Shown in pieces: positions 7,375-13,121 of a stretch of 13,121 nucleotides of DNA. How positions within the stretch are numbered: the first letter of the stretch is position 1; each line of letters begins with the position of its first letter. Source of the DNA: an uncultured bacterium (GTDB lineage Bacteria > Cyanobacteriota > Vampirovibrionia > Gastranaerophilales > Gastranaerophilaceae). The DNA is taken from the NCBI GenBank assembly GCA_900547155.1, contig URFH01000046.1:1-13121 (forward strand). Direction: 5' to 3'. Position numbers and translations under genes: made by a program. The notes below the pieces were generated by a model. The model saw only the letters and a program-made list of their open reading frames with translations. It did no database searches and had not been told where the DNA came from.

Positions 7375-8798
7375 TACCATACAACAATAACGATTCCGGG
7401 TGCGCCATTTCCACCCGCCGCCCATTCACCGGTTTGGCCGTTTGAACCGCCTCCGCCGCCGCCTGCTCCGGGCGTAGAAGCATCAGCACCGGGGGTATTA
7501 TATGTTCCGCCCGCTGCTATTTCAGAAACAGTATATTCTGCGACTAAATTCGTAGGAATCATTGATTTGTAACCATTTTCGCCGTCGATTATAAACTCAT
7601 TTTTTGCAAGCGCTCTGGAATTGCCACCCTCTCCGCCGGCAGCAAGCACTTTTGTACCGAATCTTGACGCGGTTCCGGAACCGCCATCTGTATCCATAGT
7701 TGCAGCGCCTTTTCCGCCCTTGCCGACGACAACCAGAGTTTCTTCAGGAGGATTTTTGATTTGGGCAAATGAAACGCTGCCCGGCTGCCCGCCGCCGCCG
7801 CCATAAACCCGCAAAATCTGAATCAAAGCAATTCCATCACAGCCATCCGTACCATCACTTTGAAGCCCTCTGCCGCCACAACCGGCATTTTTATAACCGG
7901 ATGGTAGTTTATTAGCGATTTCCAGATTGCGGTATTTTTCCATAAACTGGTCGTAAAGAATGTATCCCCCATATCTTCCACCATCTTTATAACCATCTTG
8001 GCCATTGACTGTCCTGGGAGAATATTTACCGGGGTCACCGCCGCCCTTGTTACTACATCCCCAGGGGAAATTCGGGGTTCTGCGTCTTCCGCCGCCGCCC
8101 CCGCCGGCAACAAGCTCTAAACTGCCGCCAGAGAATGTTGTAGAATCGGCAGAGCCTCCGGAGTGAGAGCCGCTTGCCCCGCTGCCGTGCTCGCCAACCT
8201 CTAATGTATAGTTTGTATTTTTGGTAAGCTCGAAATAATCGGCAATCAAAGCTCCGGAACGGCCGCCCTGATCCCCGTTTCCGCATTTCCAGTTGTGGCC
8301 GCCGCCTCCACCGCCTCCGCCTACGAGAATCATATAATACTGTCCGCTTGTATGCGGGCGAAAAGTATATTTACCTCTGGTAAAGACCTGAACATTATCA
8401 AGAAGAGAATACCCCGACGCACCGCCGCCTCCGCCGCCGATAACTGTAACATTAAACTTATGCGCGCCCTTAGGCGGTGTAAAAAGGCAACCATTCGCAC
8501 CATGAGAGCCCGGTGACGGGTCAAAATTAGTTCCGGAAACATGCTCCCCGTCGAAAGAGCTCCGCGTGCAGTACCAGTAATGCGTCATGTTGTTAGCTTT
8601 TAGTTTTTTGTTCACTTTAGCTACAACGGAGGTACTCAATGCAACTACAATTGAAATTATTAACAGCGTCAGCAATGCCTCGGCCAAAGTAAAGGCTAAT
8701 CTACCAGCCCCCCCCCCCATGGGCTCAAATGCAGTCATAGCAAGACTTTTGGGGGTTTGAAGAATATTTATTCTCATCTTTTTCAAAACACCAACCAC
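7374..8798 (-). CDS. Prepilin-type signal fused to a glycine-rich domain; possible phase-variable surface protein
   Basis: A type IV pilin-like N terminus is followed by a large glycine-rich region. After a leader of about 35 residues comes A|FTLAEALL, where F36 would be mature residue 1 and E40 the conserved Glu+5, then a hydrophobic helix to about residue 60. The mature part has one early Cys pair, then repeated glycine blocks (VIGGGGGG, LVGGGGGGGG, VAGGGGGG, YGGGGG) and ends in NGAPGIVIVVW, as in glycine-rich domains of phage tail and surface proteins. An uninterrupted G11 tract (8718-8708) lies in the leader just before the signal. The start is uncertain: GTG 8798 is the longest frame, TTG 8786 has GGTGG 8 nt upstream, and ATG 8777 follows. 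Export by a type IV pilus or pseudopilus machine is inferred. Confidence 0.75.
   Translation of the reverse strand: MVGVLKKMRINILQTPKSLAMTAFEPMGGGAGRLAFTLAEALLTLLIISIVVALSTSVVAKVNKKLKANNMTHYWYCTRSSFDGEHVSGTNFDPSPGSHGANGCLFTPPKGAHKFNVTVIGGGGGGASGYSLLDNVQVFTRGKYTFRPHTSGQYYMILVGGGGGGGGHNWKCGNGDQGGRSGALIADYFELTKNTNYTLEVGEHGSGASGSHSGGSADSTTFSGGSLELVAGGGGGGRRRTPNFPWGCSNKGGGDPGKYSPRTVNGQDGYKDGGRYGGYILYDQFMEKYRNLEIANKLPSGYKNAGCGGRGLQSDGTDGCDGIALIQILRVYGGGGGQPGSVSFAQIKNPPEETLVVVGKGGKGAATMDTDGGSGTASRFGTKVLAAGGEGGNSRALAKNEFIIDGENGYKSMIPTNLVAEYTVSEIAAGGTYNTPGADASTPGAGGGGGGSNGQTGEWAAGGNGAPGIVIVVW
8708..8718 (-). repeat. Homopolymeric G11 tract inside the coding region
   Basis: Eleven C on the plus strand read as eleven G in the prepilin-like gene, starting with the G of an ATG and ending in the codon GCT. 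It is by far the longest G/C homopolymer in the window. Losing or gaining one G leads to a stop within four codons in either case (CTG GTA GAT TAG, or GGC TGG TAG), before the pilin signal is made. Confidence 0.9.
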
Positions 8799-8801
8799 CT
8801 T

Positions 8802-8822
8802 TCAGGATGTTATTTATCCTGA
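8802..8822 (-). promoter_or_regulatory. Palindrome over the transcription start of the prepilin-like gene
   Basis: TCAGGAT (8802-8808) and ATCCTGA (8816-8822) form a perfect 7-bp inverted repeat around GTTATTT. It overlaps the last base of the -10 box and the predicted start site (near 8815), and reaches the GAAAGGTGG region. It could be an operator or a 5'-UTR hairpin; it has no T-run on the minus strand and so is not a terminator for the upstream gene. Confidence 0.4.
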
Positions 8823-8851
8823 TTTTAACATGTTTTAGGTGTTATTTTCAA
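8822..8851 (-). promoter_or_regulatory. Promoter of the prepilin-like gene
   Basis: On the minus strand -35 TTGAAA (8851-8846, 5 of 6 consensus bases), an 18-bp spacer and the extended -10 TGTTAAAAT (8830-8822). The promoter lies entirely between the two minus-strand genes, so this gene can be transcribed on its own. Confidence 0.55.
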
Positions 8852-8856
8852 GGGAA

Positions 8857-9495
8857 TTAGACAGCAGATTTTTCTTCGTATTGTTCTTCAACAACAAATT
8901 TGGGCACATAGTCTTTTAAGACCATCATTTTGTTTATTTCAGTGCTCAAACCGGCGAAAGAAACCGCTTTTTGCAGGGGTTCGAGGCTGTTTCTGTCTTC
9001 AATAAATCCGATTACGGTATTCAGGATGTCCATAAGCATATTTTTATTGATATGAGCATAATCGTAATCCTCAAAAACCTCCATGAGGAAAGGATATGCG
9101 TCTTTTGCGCCGTAAGCGTTGATGATTTCAACTTTTTCCCGAATCATATCATCAGAAACTTTAGAAAACTCGAGTTTAAGAAAATACACCGAATATCTGT
9201 AAATATTTCGCAGTATGATTTCTTTTTTTTGAAAGCGGGAAGCTTTGTTGAAATATTTGACAAAATTTTCCGCAACAGCGTCTTCATCAGGCACAACACC
9301 GTTGTTCTGGATGGTCAAATAATCGCTGAAAAAGCGCTCAAAAAGCGAAAAATCGCCTGTGTTGAAGAAATTATTCTCCATAGCAACCCAGTAGAGCGCA
9401 AAAGCCTCCATAGAAACAGTAGAAGCGTTCATTCGCTCATAGACGAATTCACGGATTTTTGTTATTTCGCACTTTTTTGCGTAGTCTTTAACCAT
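8857..9495 (-). CDS. Small helical protein resembling the middle/C-terminal part of DUF262 proteins
   Basis: A 212-residue, charged, probably all-helical soluble protein with no signal peptide or membrane segment. By eye, the order of motifs resembles the helical region of DUF262 (GmrS-like) proteins: a YW..ME segment, FERFFSDYLT followed by ENFVKYF, ILRNIYRYSVYFLKLEF, then NAYGAKDAYPFLMEVFEDY and a stretch like the LLEILNxIxxFIxxR helix. The N-terminal DGQQR nucleotide-binding motif and a C-terminal HNH (DUF1524) motif of full GmrSD proteins are both missing, so it is either a stand-alone relative or a reduced remnant. This relationship is an inference from pattern memory. No clear ribosome binding site precedes the ATG at 9495; an alternative ATG lies at codon 22. 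Function unknown. Confidence 0.6.
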   Translation of the reverse strand: MVKDYAKKCEITKIREFVYERMNASTVSMEAFALYWVAMENNFFNTGDFSLFERFFSDYLTIQNNGVVPDEDAVAENFVKYFNKASRFQKKEIILRNIYRYSVYFLKLEFSKVSDDMIREKVEIINAYGAKDAYPFLMEVFEDYDYAHINKNMLMDILNTVIGFIEDRNSLEPLQKAVSFAGLSTEINKMMVLKDYVPKFVVEEQYEEKSAV

Positions 9496-9501
9496 AATAA
9501 T

Positions 9502-9530
9502 ATTTTAAATTACTCATAGATAAAAAACAA
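9502..9530 (-). promoter_or_regulatory. Possible promoter giving a leaderless mRNA
   Basis: On the minus strand TTGTTT (9530-9525), a 17-bp spacer and TAAAAT (9507-9502), then only ATTATT before the ATG at 9495. A start 7 nt after the -10 would fall on the ATG itself. The -35 matches only three consensus bases, so confidence is low. Confidence 0.3.
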
Positions 9531-9577
9531 AAGTTTAAGTTATATTAATTTTGCTTTGTTTGCACTTATCCCCTGCC

Positions 9578-9704
9578 GTCGTCCTGAAATCGTTCAGATG
9601 CTTAAGTACAGGCACATCGACTTCAATCCGGCGATTCCGAATCAAGTTCGGAATGACATTTTTGTGCCGTCACCCTGAACTTGGTTCAGGGTCGCAGGAA
9701 TGAC
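9578..9704. repeat. Cluster of REP-like palindromes
   Basis: Three related short palindromes sit between the DUF262-like gene and serA. Copy A (9578-9600) is degenerate: GTCGTCCTGAA/TTCAG. Copy B (9634-9657) is ATTCCGAA-TCAAG-TTCGGAAT followed by GAC, in reverse orientation. Copy C (9669-9693) is GTCA then CCCTGAAC-TTG-GTTCAGGG, forward. B and C face each other with their GTC ends, 11 bp apart. A further fragment GGAATGAC occurs at 9697-9704. This is the layout of extragenic REP pairs (REPINs/BIMEs). They could also act as a transcription barrier or mRNA stabiliser. Confidence 0.6.
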
Positions 9705-9728
9705 AATGCATTTATCTCAAAAATATTG

Positions 9729-9765
9729 TATAATCGAAAGCGTATAATTTAATCCACCGGGAGGG
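9729..9765 (+). promoter_or_regulatory. serA promoter region and RBS
   Basis: Two perfect TATAAT hexamers lie 14 bp apart (9729-9734 and 9743-9748); neither has a good -35 at the usual distance. GGGAGGG (9759-9765) is a strong ribosome binding site ending 4 nt before the ATG at 9770. Which box is used cannot be decided from sequence. Confidence 0.45.
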
Positions 9766-9769
9766 CATA

Positions 9770-11362
9770 ATGAAAGTATTAATCACGGACAAAATCAACG
9801 AAACAGCAAAAAAAATCGTCGAAGAAGCGGCTCAGGCGGAGATACTCCCAACAATGTCCGAAGATGAATTATGCAAAATCATCGGCGAATACGACGCTTT
9901 AATGGTGCGCTCCCAGACAAAAGTAACAGAAAAAGTCCTTGAAGCGGGCAAAAATCTCAAAATTATAGGCAGAGCAGGCGTGGGGGTTGACAATATTAAC
10001 GTTGAAAAAGCAACCCAAAAAGGCATAATCGTCGTAAACTCGCCCGACGGCAACACAAATGCCGCAGCAGAGCATACAATCGCGCTAATGCTTGCAATGT
10101 CGAGAAATATTGCCAAAGCAGCCCAAACCACAGCCCAGGGGCGCTGGGAACGTTCAAAATACACGGGTCATGAGGTTTTTCATAAAACTCTCGGGATAAT
10201 CGGCTTCGGGAAAATAGGTTCGCATGTTGCGAAAGTCGCGCTGGCGCTCGGTATGGAGGTTCTTGTATGCGATCCTTACACCTCAAAAGAAGTTGTGGAA
10301 AAATCCGGTGCAAAATATGTAGAAACCCTTGAAGAATTCTGGCCAAAGCCTGATTACATAACGGTTCACACACCGAAAACAAAAGAAACCACGCATTTAA
10401 TCAACAAAGATACAATAAAATTGATGAAAAAAGGCGTAAGGCTCATAAACTGCGCCAGAGGCGGGATTATTGACGAGGAAGCGCTCAAAGAAGCGCTCGA
10501 ATCAGGGCAGGTTGCGCAGGCAGCAGTAGATGTTTTTGAGGGCGAGCCGGATATTGCCGAAAACCCGCTGGTTAAGACCACAGGCGACATTCTTCTAACC
10601 CCGCACCTTGGTGCAAGCACTGAAGAAGCCCAGCTCAATGTCGCAATCGACGTTGCAGAGCAGATTAAAGAGGTGCTTTCGGGCGGTTCCGCCAGAGCAG
10701 CGGTAAATATCCCATCACTGAAGCCGCAGAAGCTTGAGCCGGTAAAAGAATACATGACGCTTGCCGAAAACCTCGGAGAGCTTGCAATGCAGAGCGCAGA
10801 GGGCAATTTGAAATCAATAGAAATTACAGTGAACGGAAATCTTGCCGATTTGGACGTTTCACCGCTCGAAACAGCGATTTTAAAAGGCGTTTTGGGCTCA
10901 TTTCTTGTTGATGTAAACTACGTCAATGCCCCGATTATCGCCAAAAACAAAGGGCTTGACGTTAAAACCTCAAAATCGCAAAAAAGCTGTGACTACATTG
11001 GCTCAATTGCGGTCAAATTATGCACAGACAAAGGAGAAAACACAGTTTCCGGCGCTCTGATAGCACAGGGGCTGCCAAGAATCGTCAAAATCAACGAATA
11101 CAACACAAGTATTGAGCCCGAAAAGCACATGATGCTTGTTCCTCATGAAAACAAGCCCTCAATGATTGCCAAAGTCGCAGCAGTTCTGGGCGACAGCGGC
11201 ATAAACATCAGCAGGATGAATGTTGCGCAAAAATCCTCAAAGCATGACAATGTTTCCTTAATGATAATCAACATTGAGTCCGAGGTTGCCCCGGAAACGC
11301 TCGAAAAAATAGCAAAAATCGACGGCGTTTGTTCTGCAAAATATATAAATTTGACGGCATAA
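9770..11362 (+). CDS. serA: D-3-phosphoglycerate dehydrogenase, long form
   Basis: SerA oxidises 3-phosphoglycerate to 3-phosphohydroxypyruvate with NAD+, the first step of serine synthesis. The 530-residue length matches the long (type 1) form. The substrate-binding domain carries GRAGVGVDNIN (68-77) and the NTNAAAEHT region. The nucleotide-binding domain has the Rossmann loop GFGKIG (145-150) and the family signature INCARGGIID. The catalytic triad is R230, E259 and H279. After residue about 315 comes the intervening (ASB) domain, then a C-terminal ACT domain from about 452 (HMMLVPHENKPSMIAKV) that usually mediates serine feedback. The gene appears to be transcribed alone, with REP-like palindromes upstream and an inverted-repeat element plus terminator downstream. 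Confidence 0.97.
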   Translation: MKVLITDKINETAKKIVEEAAQAEILPTMSEDELCKIIGEYDALMVRSQTKVTEKVLEAGKNLKIIGRAGVGVDNINVEKATQKGIIVVNSPDGNTNAAAEHTIALMLAMSRNIAKAAQTTAQGRWERSKYTGHEVFHKTLGIIGFGKIGSHVAKVALALGMEVLVCDPYTSKEVVEKSGAKYVETLEEFWPKPDYITVHTPKTKETTHLINKDTIKLMKKGVRLINCARGGIIDEEALKEALESGQVAQAAVDVFEGEPDIAENPLVKTTGDILLTPHLGASTEEAQLNVAIDVAEQIKEVLSGGSARAAVNIPSLKPQKLEPVKEYMTLAENLGELAMQSAEGNLKSIEITVNGNLADLDVSPLETAILKGVLGSFLVDVNYVNAPIIAKNKGLDVKTSKSQKSCDYIGSIAVKLCTDKGENTVSGALIAQGLPRIVKINEYNTSIEPEKHMMLVPHENKPSMIAKVAAVLGDSGINISRMNVAQKSSKHDNVSLMIINIESEVAPETLEKIAKIDGVCSAKYINLTA

Positions 11363-11397
11363 ATTTGCTAAGGCCCCAAAAAGCGTAAGGAGGATTG

Positions 11398-11524
11398 ACA
11401 AAAAGTCAGAAATTTCCATTTTCCGTTCCGATTCCTCCGGCTACGCGATTATTAGAATGCGTTGATTAACGCCGTATGGAGCCTCCCCCATAGTCACTCC
11501 AAATGGAAATTTCTGCCTTTTTGT
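11398..11524. repeat. 127-bp element bounded by 24-bp inverted repeats
   Basis: Arms at 11398-11421 and 11501-11524 are inverted copies of each other over 24 bp with a single mismatch; both include GGAAATTTC-type sequence and end in an A5/T5 run. The 79-bp centre holds further small hairpins: GCGTT-GATT-AACGC (11459-11472) and TATGG/CCATA (11475-11492). It has no convincing reading frame. It may be a miniature mobile element (no target duplication is visible), a structured RNA, or an elaborate 3' end of the serA mRNA. Confidence 0.6.
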
Positions 11525-11533
11525 AACGAACGC

Positions 11534-11554
11534 GGGGTTTTTCCAGCCCCTTTT
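11534..11554 (+). terminator. Likely serA terminator
   Basis: GGGGTT (11534-11539) pairs with AGCCCC (11545-11550) around TTTCC, followed by TTTT. It is the first hairpin with a T-run downstream of serA, beyond the inverted-repeat element. Confidence 0.5.
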
Positions 11555-11584
11555 ATAAGGAAAATGGCGTAGAAAACATAAAAA

Positions 11585-11613
11585 AAAAAAGAGGCATTTG
11601 AAGCCTCTTTTTT
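11585..11613. terminator. Bidirectional intrinsic terminator between serA and fabF
   Basis: AAAAAAGAGGC (11585-11595) pairs perfectly with GCCTCTTTTTT (11603-11613) around a 7-nt loop. It lies 24 nt past the fabF stop on the minus strand, with an A11 run on the plus strand giving a long T-run for that direction. It also backs up serA termination in the other direction. Confidence 0.85.
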
Positions 11614-11636
11614 AATTTATTCCATATTTCCAACAT

Positions 11637-12890
11637 CTATTCGTATTTTTTGTAAATAAGAGTTGCATTATGCCCGCCAAAACCGAACGAATTCGTTACA
11701 GCGACTTTTACGTCGGCTTTTATCGCCTTATGGGGTACATAATCAAGGTTCGCAACCTTTTCATCCTGATTATCAAGGTTGATAGTCGGGGGAATAATGC
11801 CAGTGTTGATTGCATCAATACAAACAATAGACTCGGCAGCGCCTGTTGCACCGAGCATGTGGCCATGCATTGATTTTGTAGAGCTGACTTTGAGTTTTTT
11901 GTTTTTGGAAAGGTCGCCAAAAACCCTTGCAATAGCCTGAGATTCAGCAATATCGCCCAATCCGGTGCTTGTGCCATGAGCGTTGACATAATCAACATCT
12001 TCCGGTTTCAAACCTGCGTCTTTAATCGCAAGTTCCATTGCTTTTGCAGCGCCTGCGCCATCCGGTGCGGGAGCAACAATGTCGTAAGCGTCAGCAGATT
12101 GTCCGTAACCCACGATTTCCGCATAAATCTTCGCACCGCGGGCTTTTGCGTGCTCAAGTTCTTCAAGAATCAACACACCTGCGCCCTCAGCCATGATAAA
12201 ACCGTCACGGTCTTTGTCATAAGGACGGGAAGCTTTCTGCGGCTCATCATTGTGTTTAGAAAGCGTCCTTGCGCTTGTGAATGCGCCGATACCGAGCCTT
12301 GTGATGACAGCTTCTGCGCCGCCGGCAACGATTACGTCAGCATCATCCCACTGGATTGCGCGGAAAGCGTCGCCGATTGAATGAGCAGAGGTTGCGCATG
12401 CAGTTACAATTGATTTGTTGACGCCTTTTGCGCCATGTTTGATAGAGATTCTGCCGGCGCCCATGTCAGCAATAATCATAGGAACTGTGAACGGGCTGCA
12501 TTTTGTCGGGCCTCTGTCGATGATTATGTGGTGCTGTTTTTCGAATGTATCAAATCCGCCCGCAGCAGAACCAACAATTACGCCGTATCTGTAAGGATCA
12601 ACATTTTCACCCGCAACAATGCCGGAATCAGCAATCGCCTCATCAGCAGCAACCATTGCAAACTGCGTATATCTGTCCATTCTTTTAGCGTCTTTTGAGT
12701 CCATATATTCTTCAGGCACAAAGTTTTTCACTTCGCCCGCAATATGAACCGTATGCCCGTCGAGAGAAATACGCTCAATGGTAGAAATACCACTTTTTCC
12801 CTCTACAAGGCTATTCCAAAAAAGTTCTTTTCCTACGCCAAAGGGTGAAACAATCCCCATGCCCGTAACGACAACTCTTCTTTTGCTCAT
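11637..12890 (-). CDS. fabF: 3-oxoacyl-ACP synthase II (beta-ketoacyl-ACP synthase)
   Basis: FabF condenses malonyl-ACP with acyl-ACP in type II fatty acid elongation. The 417-residue protein has the full thiolase-fold signature: RRVVVTGMGIVSPFG at the N terminus, the active-site cysteine C165 in TACATSAHS, H305 in NAHGTSTGLGD, H342 in STKSMHGHMLGATGA, and GFGGHN at 403-408. The start was set at the ATG at 12890, which gives the usual MSKRRVVVTG beginning, with AAAGG 10 nt upstream; a TTG at 12911 would add 7 atypical residues. It lies downstream of acpP in the same direction, a common type II fatty acid synthesis arrangement, but a hairpin with a T-run separates them. Confidence 0.97.
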   Translation of the reverse strand: MSKRRVVVTGMGIVSPFGVGKELFWNSLVEGKSGISTIERISLDGHTVHIAGEVKNFVPEEYMDSKDAKRMDRYTQFAMVAADEAIADSGIVAGENVDPYRYGVIVGSAAGGFDTFEKQHHIIIDRGPTKCSPFTVPMIIADMGAGRISIKHGAKGVNKSIVTACATSAHSIGDAFRAIQWDDADVIVAGGAEAVITRLGIGAFTSARTLSKHNDEPQKASRPYDKDRDGFIMAEGAGVLILEELEHAKARGAKIYAEIVGYGQSADAYDIVAPAPDGAGAAKAMELAIKDAGLKPEDVDYVNAHGTSTGLGDIAESQAIARVFGDLSKNKKLKVSSTKSMHGHMLGATGAAESIVCIDAINTGIIPPTINLDNQDEKVANLDYVPHKAIKADVKVAVTNSFGFGGHNATLIYKKYE

Positions 12891-12918
12891 AATTATAATA
12901 CCTTTTTCCAACGTCTGA

Positions 12919-12972
12919 TAAAAAATTGCGGGGATTTAAGACTATAAATTTTACAGCCATGCTCCCCGCAAT
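12919..12972 (-). terminator. Long hairpin with T-run between acpP and fabF
   Basis: On the minus strand ATTGCGGGGA (12972-12963) pairs perfectly with TCCCCGCAAT (12934-12925). The intervening 28 nt can add an imperfect stem (GGCTGT/ATAGTC), and a T-run follows (12925-12920). This could end most acpP transcripts, leaving a fraction to enter fabF. Confidence 0.6.
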
Positions 12973-12991
12973 AATTCTTTTTCTGCTAATA

Positions 12992-13006
12992 TCCCGAAAA
13001 ACGGGA
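12992..13006 (-). other. Small hairpin just after acpP
   Basis: TCCCG/CGGGA with loop TTTTT on the minus strand, 14 nt past the acpP stop. There is no T-run after it; it may stabilise the acpP mRNA end. Confidence 0.3.
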
Positions 13007-13020
13007 AATATTACATTAAA

Positions 13021-13121
13021 CTATGAATGAGATTCAATGTAGTTTACAGCGTCTTGAACTGTTGCGATTTTTTCAGCTTCTTCATCAGGAATTTCGCATC
13101 CGAATTCTTCTTCAAAAGCCA
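13021..13121 (-). CDS. acpP: Acyl carrier protein, 3' part
   Basis: Only the last 32 residues are inside the window; the start and the phosphopantetheine serine (DSL motif) lie beyond the right edge. The visible end reads [17 protein letters not shown] then [15 protein letters not shown], the characteristic helix III/IV part of bacterial AcpP, which carries growing acyl chains for FabF and the other type II synthase enzymes. The stop is TAG at 13023-13021. fabF follows in the same direction after 130 nt. Confidence 0.95.
   Translation of the reverse strand, partial: AFEEEFGCEIPDEEAEKIATVQDAVNYIESHS

Noticed and set aside
7589..8542. Several open frames on both strands inside the glycine-rich gene
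   Set aside because: They arise from the repetitive GGN/CCN composition of the glycine codons; the prepilin-signal frame explains the whole region and the others have no recognisable domains or ribosome binding sites.
9832..10806. Open frames antisense to serA
   Set aside because: They are shadows of a fully conserved SerA coding sequence; their residues match no known family.
11387..11469. A 24-codon reading frame from TTG at 11395 behind AAGGAGG
   Set aside because: Only one base separates the Shine-Dalgarno sequence from the TTG, and the frame runs straight through the inverted-repeat arm; a real peptide is unlikely.
11398..11524. Insertion sequence
   Set aside because: The element is only 127 bp, has no transposase frame, and no target-site duplication is visible next to the arms.
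12890..12900. TATAAT a few bases before the fabF ATG as a promoter
   Set aside because: It is too close to the chosen start; transcription would begin inside the gene. It is better explained as AT-rich spacer between the AAGG site and the ATG.
1..13121. CRISPR array, tRNA, rRNA or prophage genes
   Set aside because: No regularly spaced direct repeats, no tRNA-like cloverleaf with CCA or T-loop sequence, no rRNA core sequence and no phage structural or integrase genes were seen.

Overview
The window looks like a chromosomal segment from an uncultured relative of the Cyanobacteria, most likely a non-photosynthetic Gastranaerophilales/Vampirovibrionia ('Melainabacteria') gut-type lineage. This is an inference. 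It rests on the efp-accB neighbour pair, which is typical of Cyanobacteria, on a prepilin with the FTLAEALL signal style common in that lineage, on the acpP-fabF order, and on an AT-rich composition with housekeeping-like sigma-70 promoters. No phage integrase, transposase, CRISPR array, tRNA or rRNA was seen.

Layout. 1-332 (minus): the first 11 codons of a probable exported protein run off the left edge. They are preceded by a promoter and a leader of about 200 nt rich in small hairpins, including two that share the loop CAGGT. 333-809 (minus): mscL with a zinc-ribbon tail. 986-6075 (plus): a translationally coupled AddB-like nuclease and AddA/UvrD-like helicase, probably a reduced AddAB double-strand-break repair machine. 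6207-7318 (plus): efp then accB, closed by a strong two-way terminator shared with the convergent gene. 7374-8798 (minus): a prepilin-type signal fused to a large glycine-rich domain, with an uninterrupted run of 11 G in the leader-peptide coding part that looks like a phase-variation switch. 8857-9495 (minus): a small helical protein resembling the middle/C-terminal part of DUF262 proteins. 9570-9705: a cluster of REP-like palindromes. 9770-11362 (plus): serA, long form. 11363-11636: a 127-bp element bounded by 24-bp inverted repeats, then two terminators. 11637-12890 (minus): fabF, downstream of acpP, whose 3' end enters at the right edge; a long imperfect hairpin with a T-run separates them.

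How the genes relate. Most are housekeeping: translation (EF-P), fatty acid synthesis (AccB, FabF, AcpP), serine synthesis (SerA), osmotic protection (MscL) and recombination repair (AddAB-like). The accessory content is the putatively phase-variable surface pilin-like protein and the DUF262-like gene behind it. The most notable signals are the G11 tract with immediate stop codons in both other frames, the covarying CAGGT hairpins, the inverted-repeat element after serA, and the nuclease/helicase pair that seems to carry only one nuclease domain.
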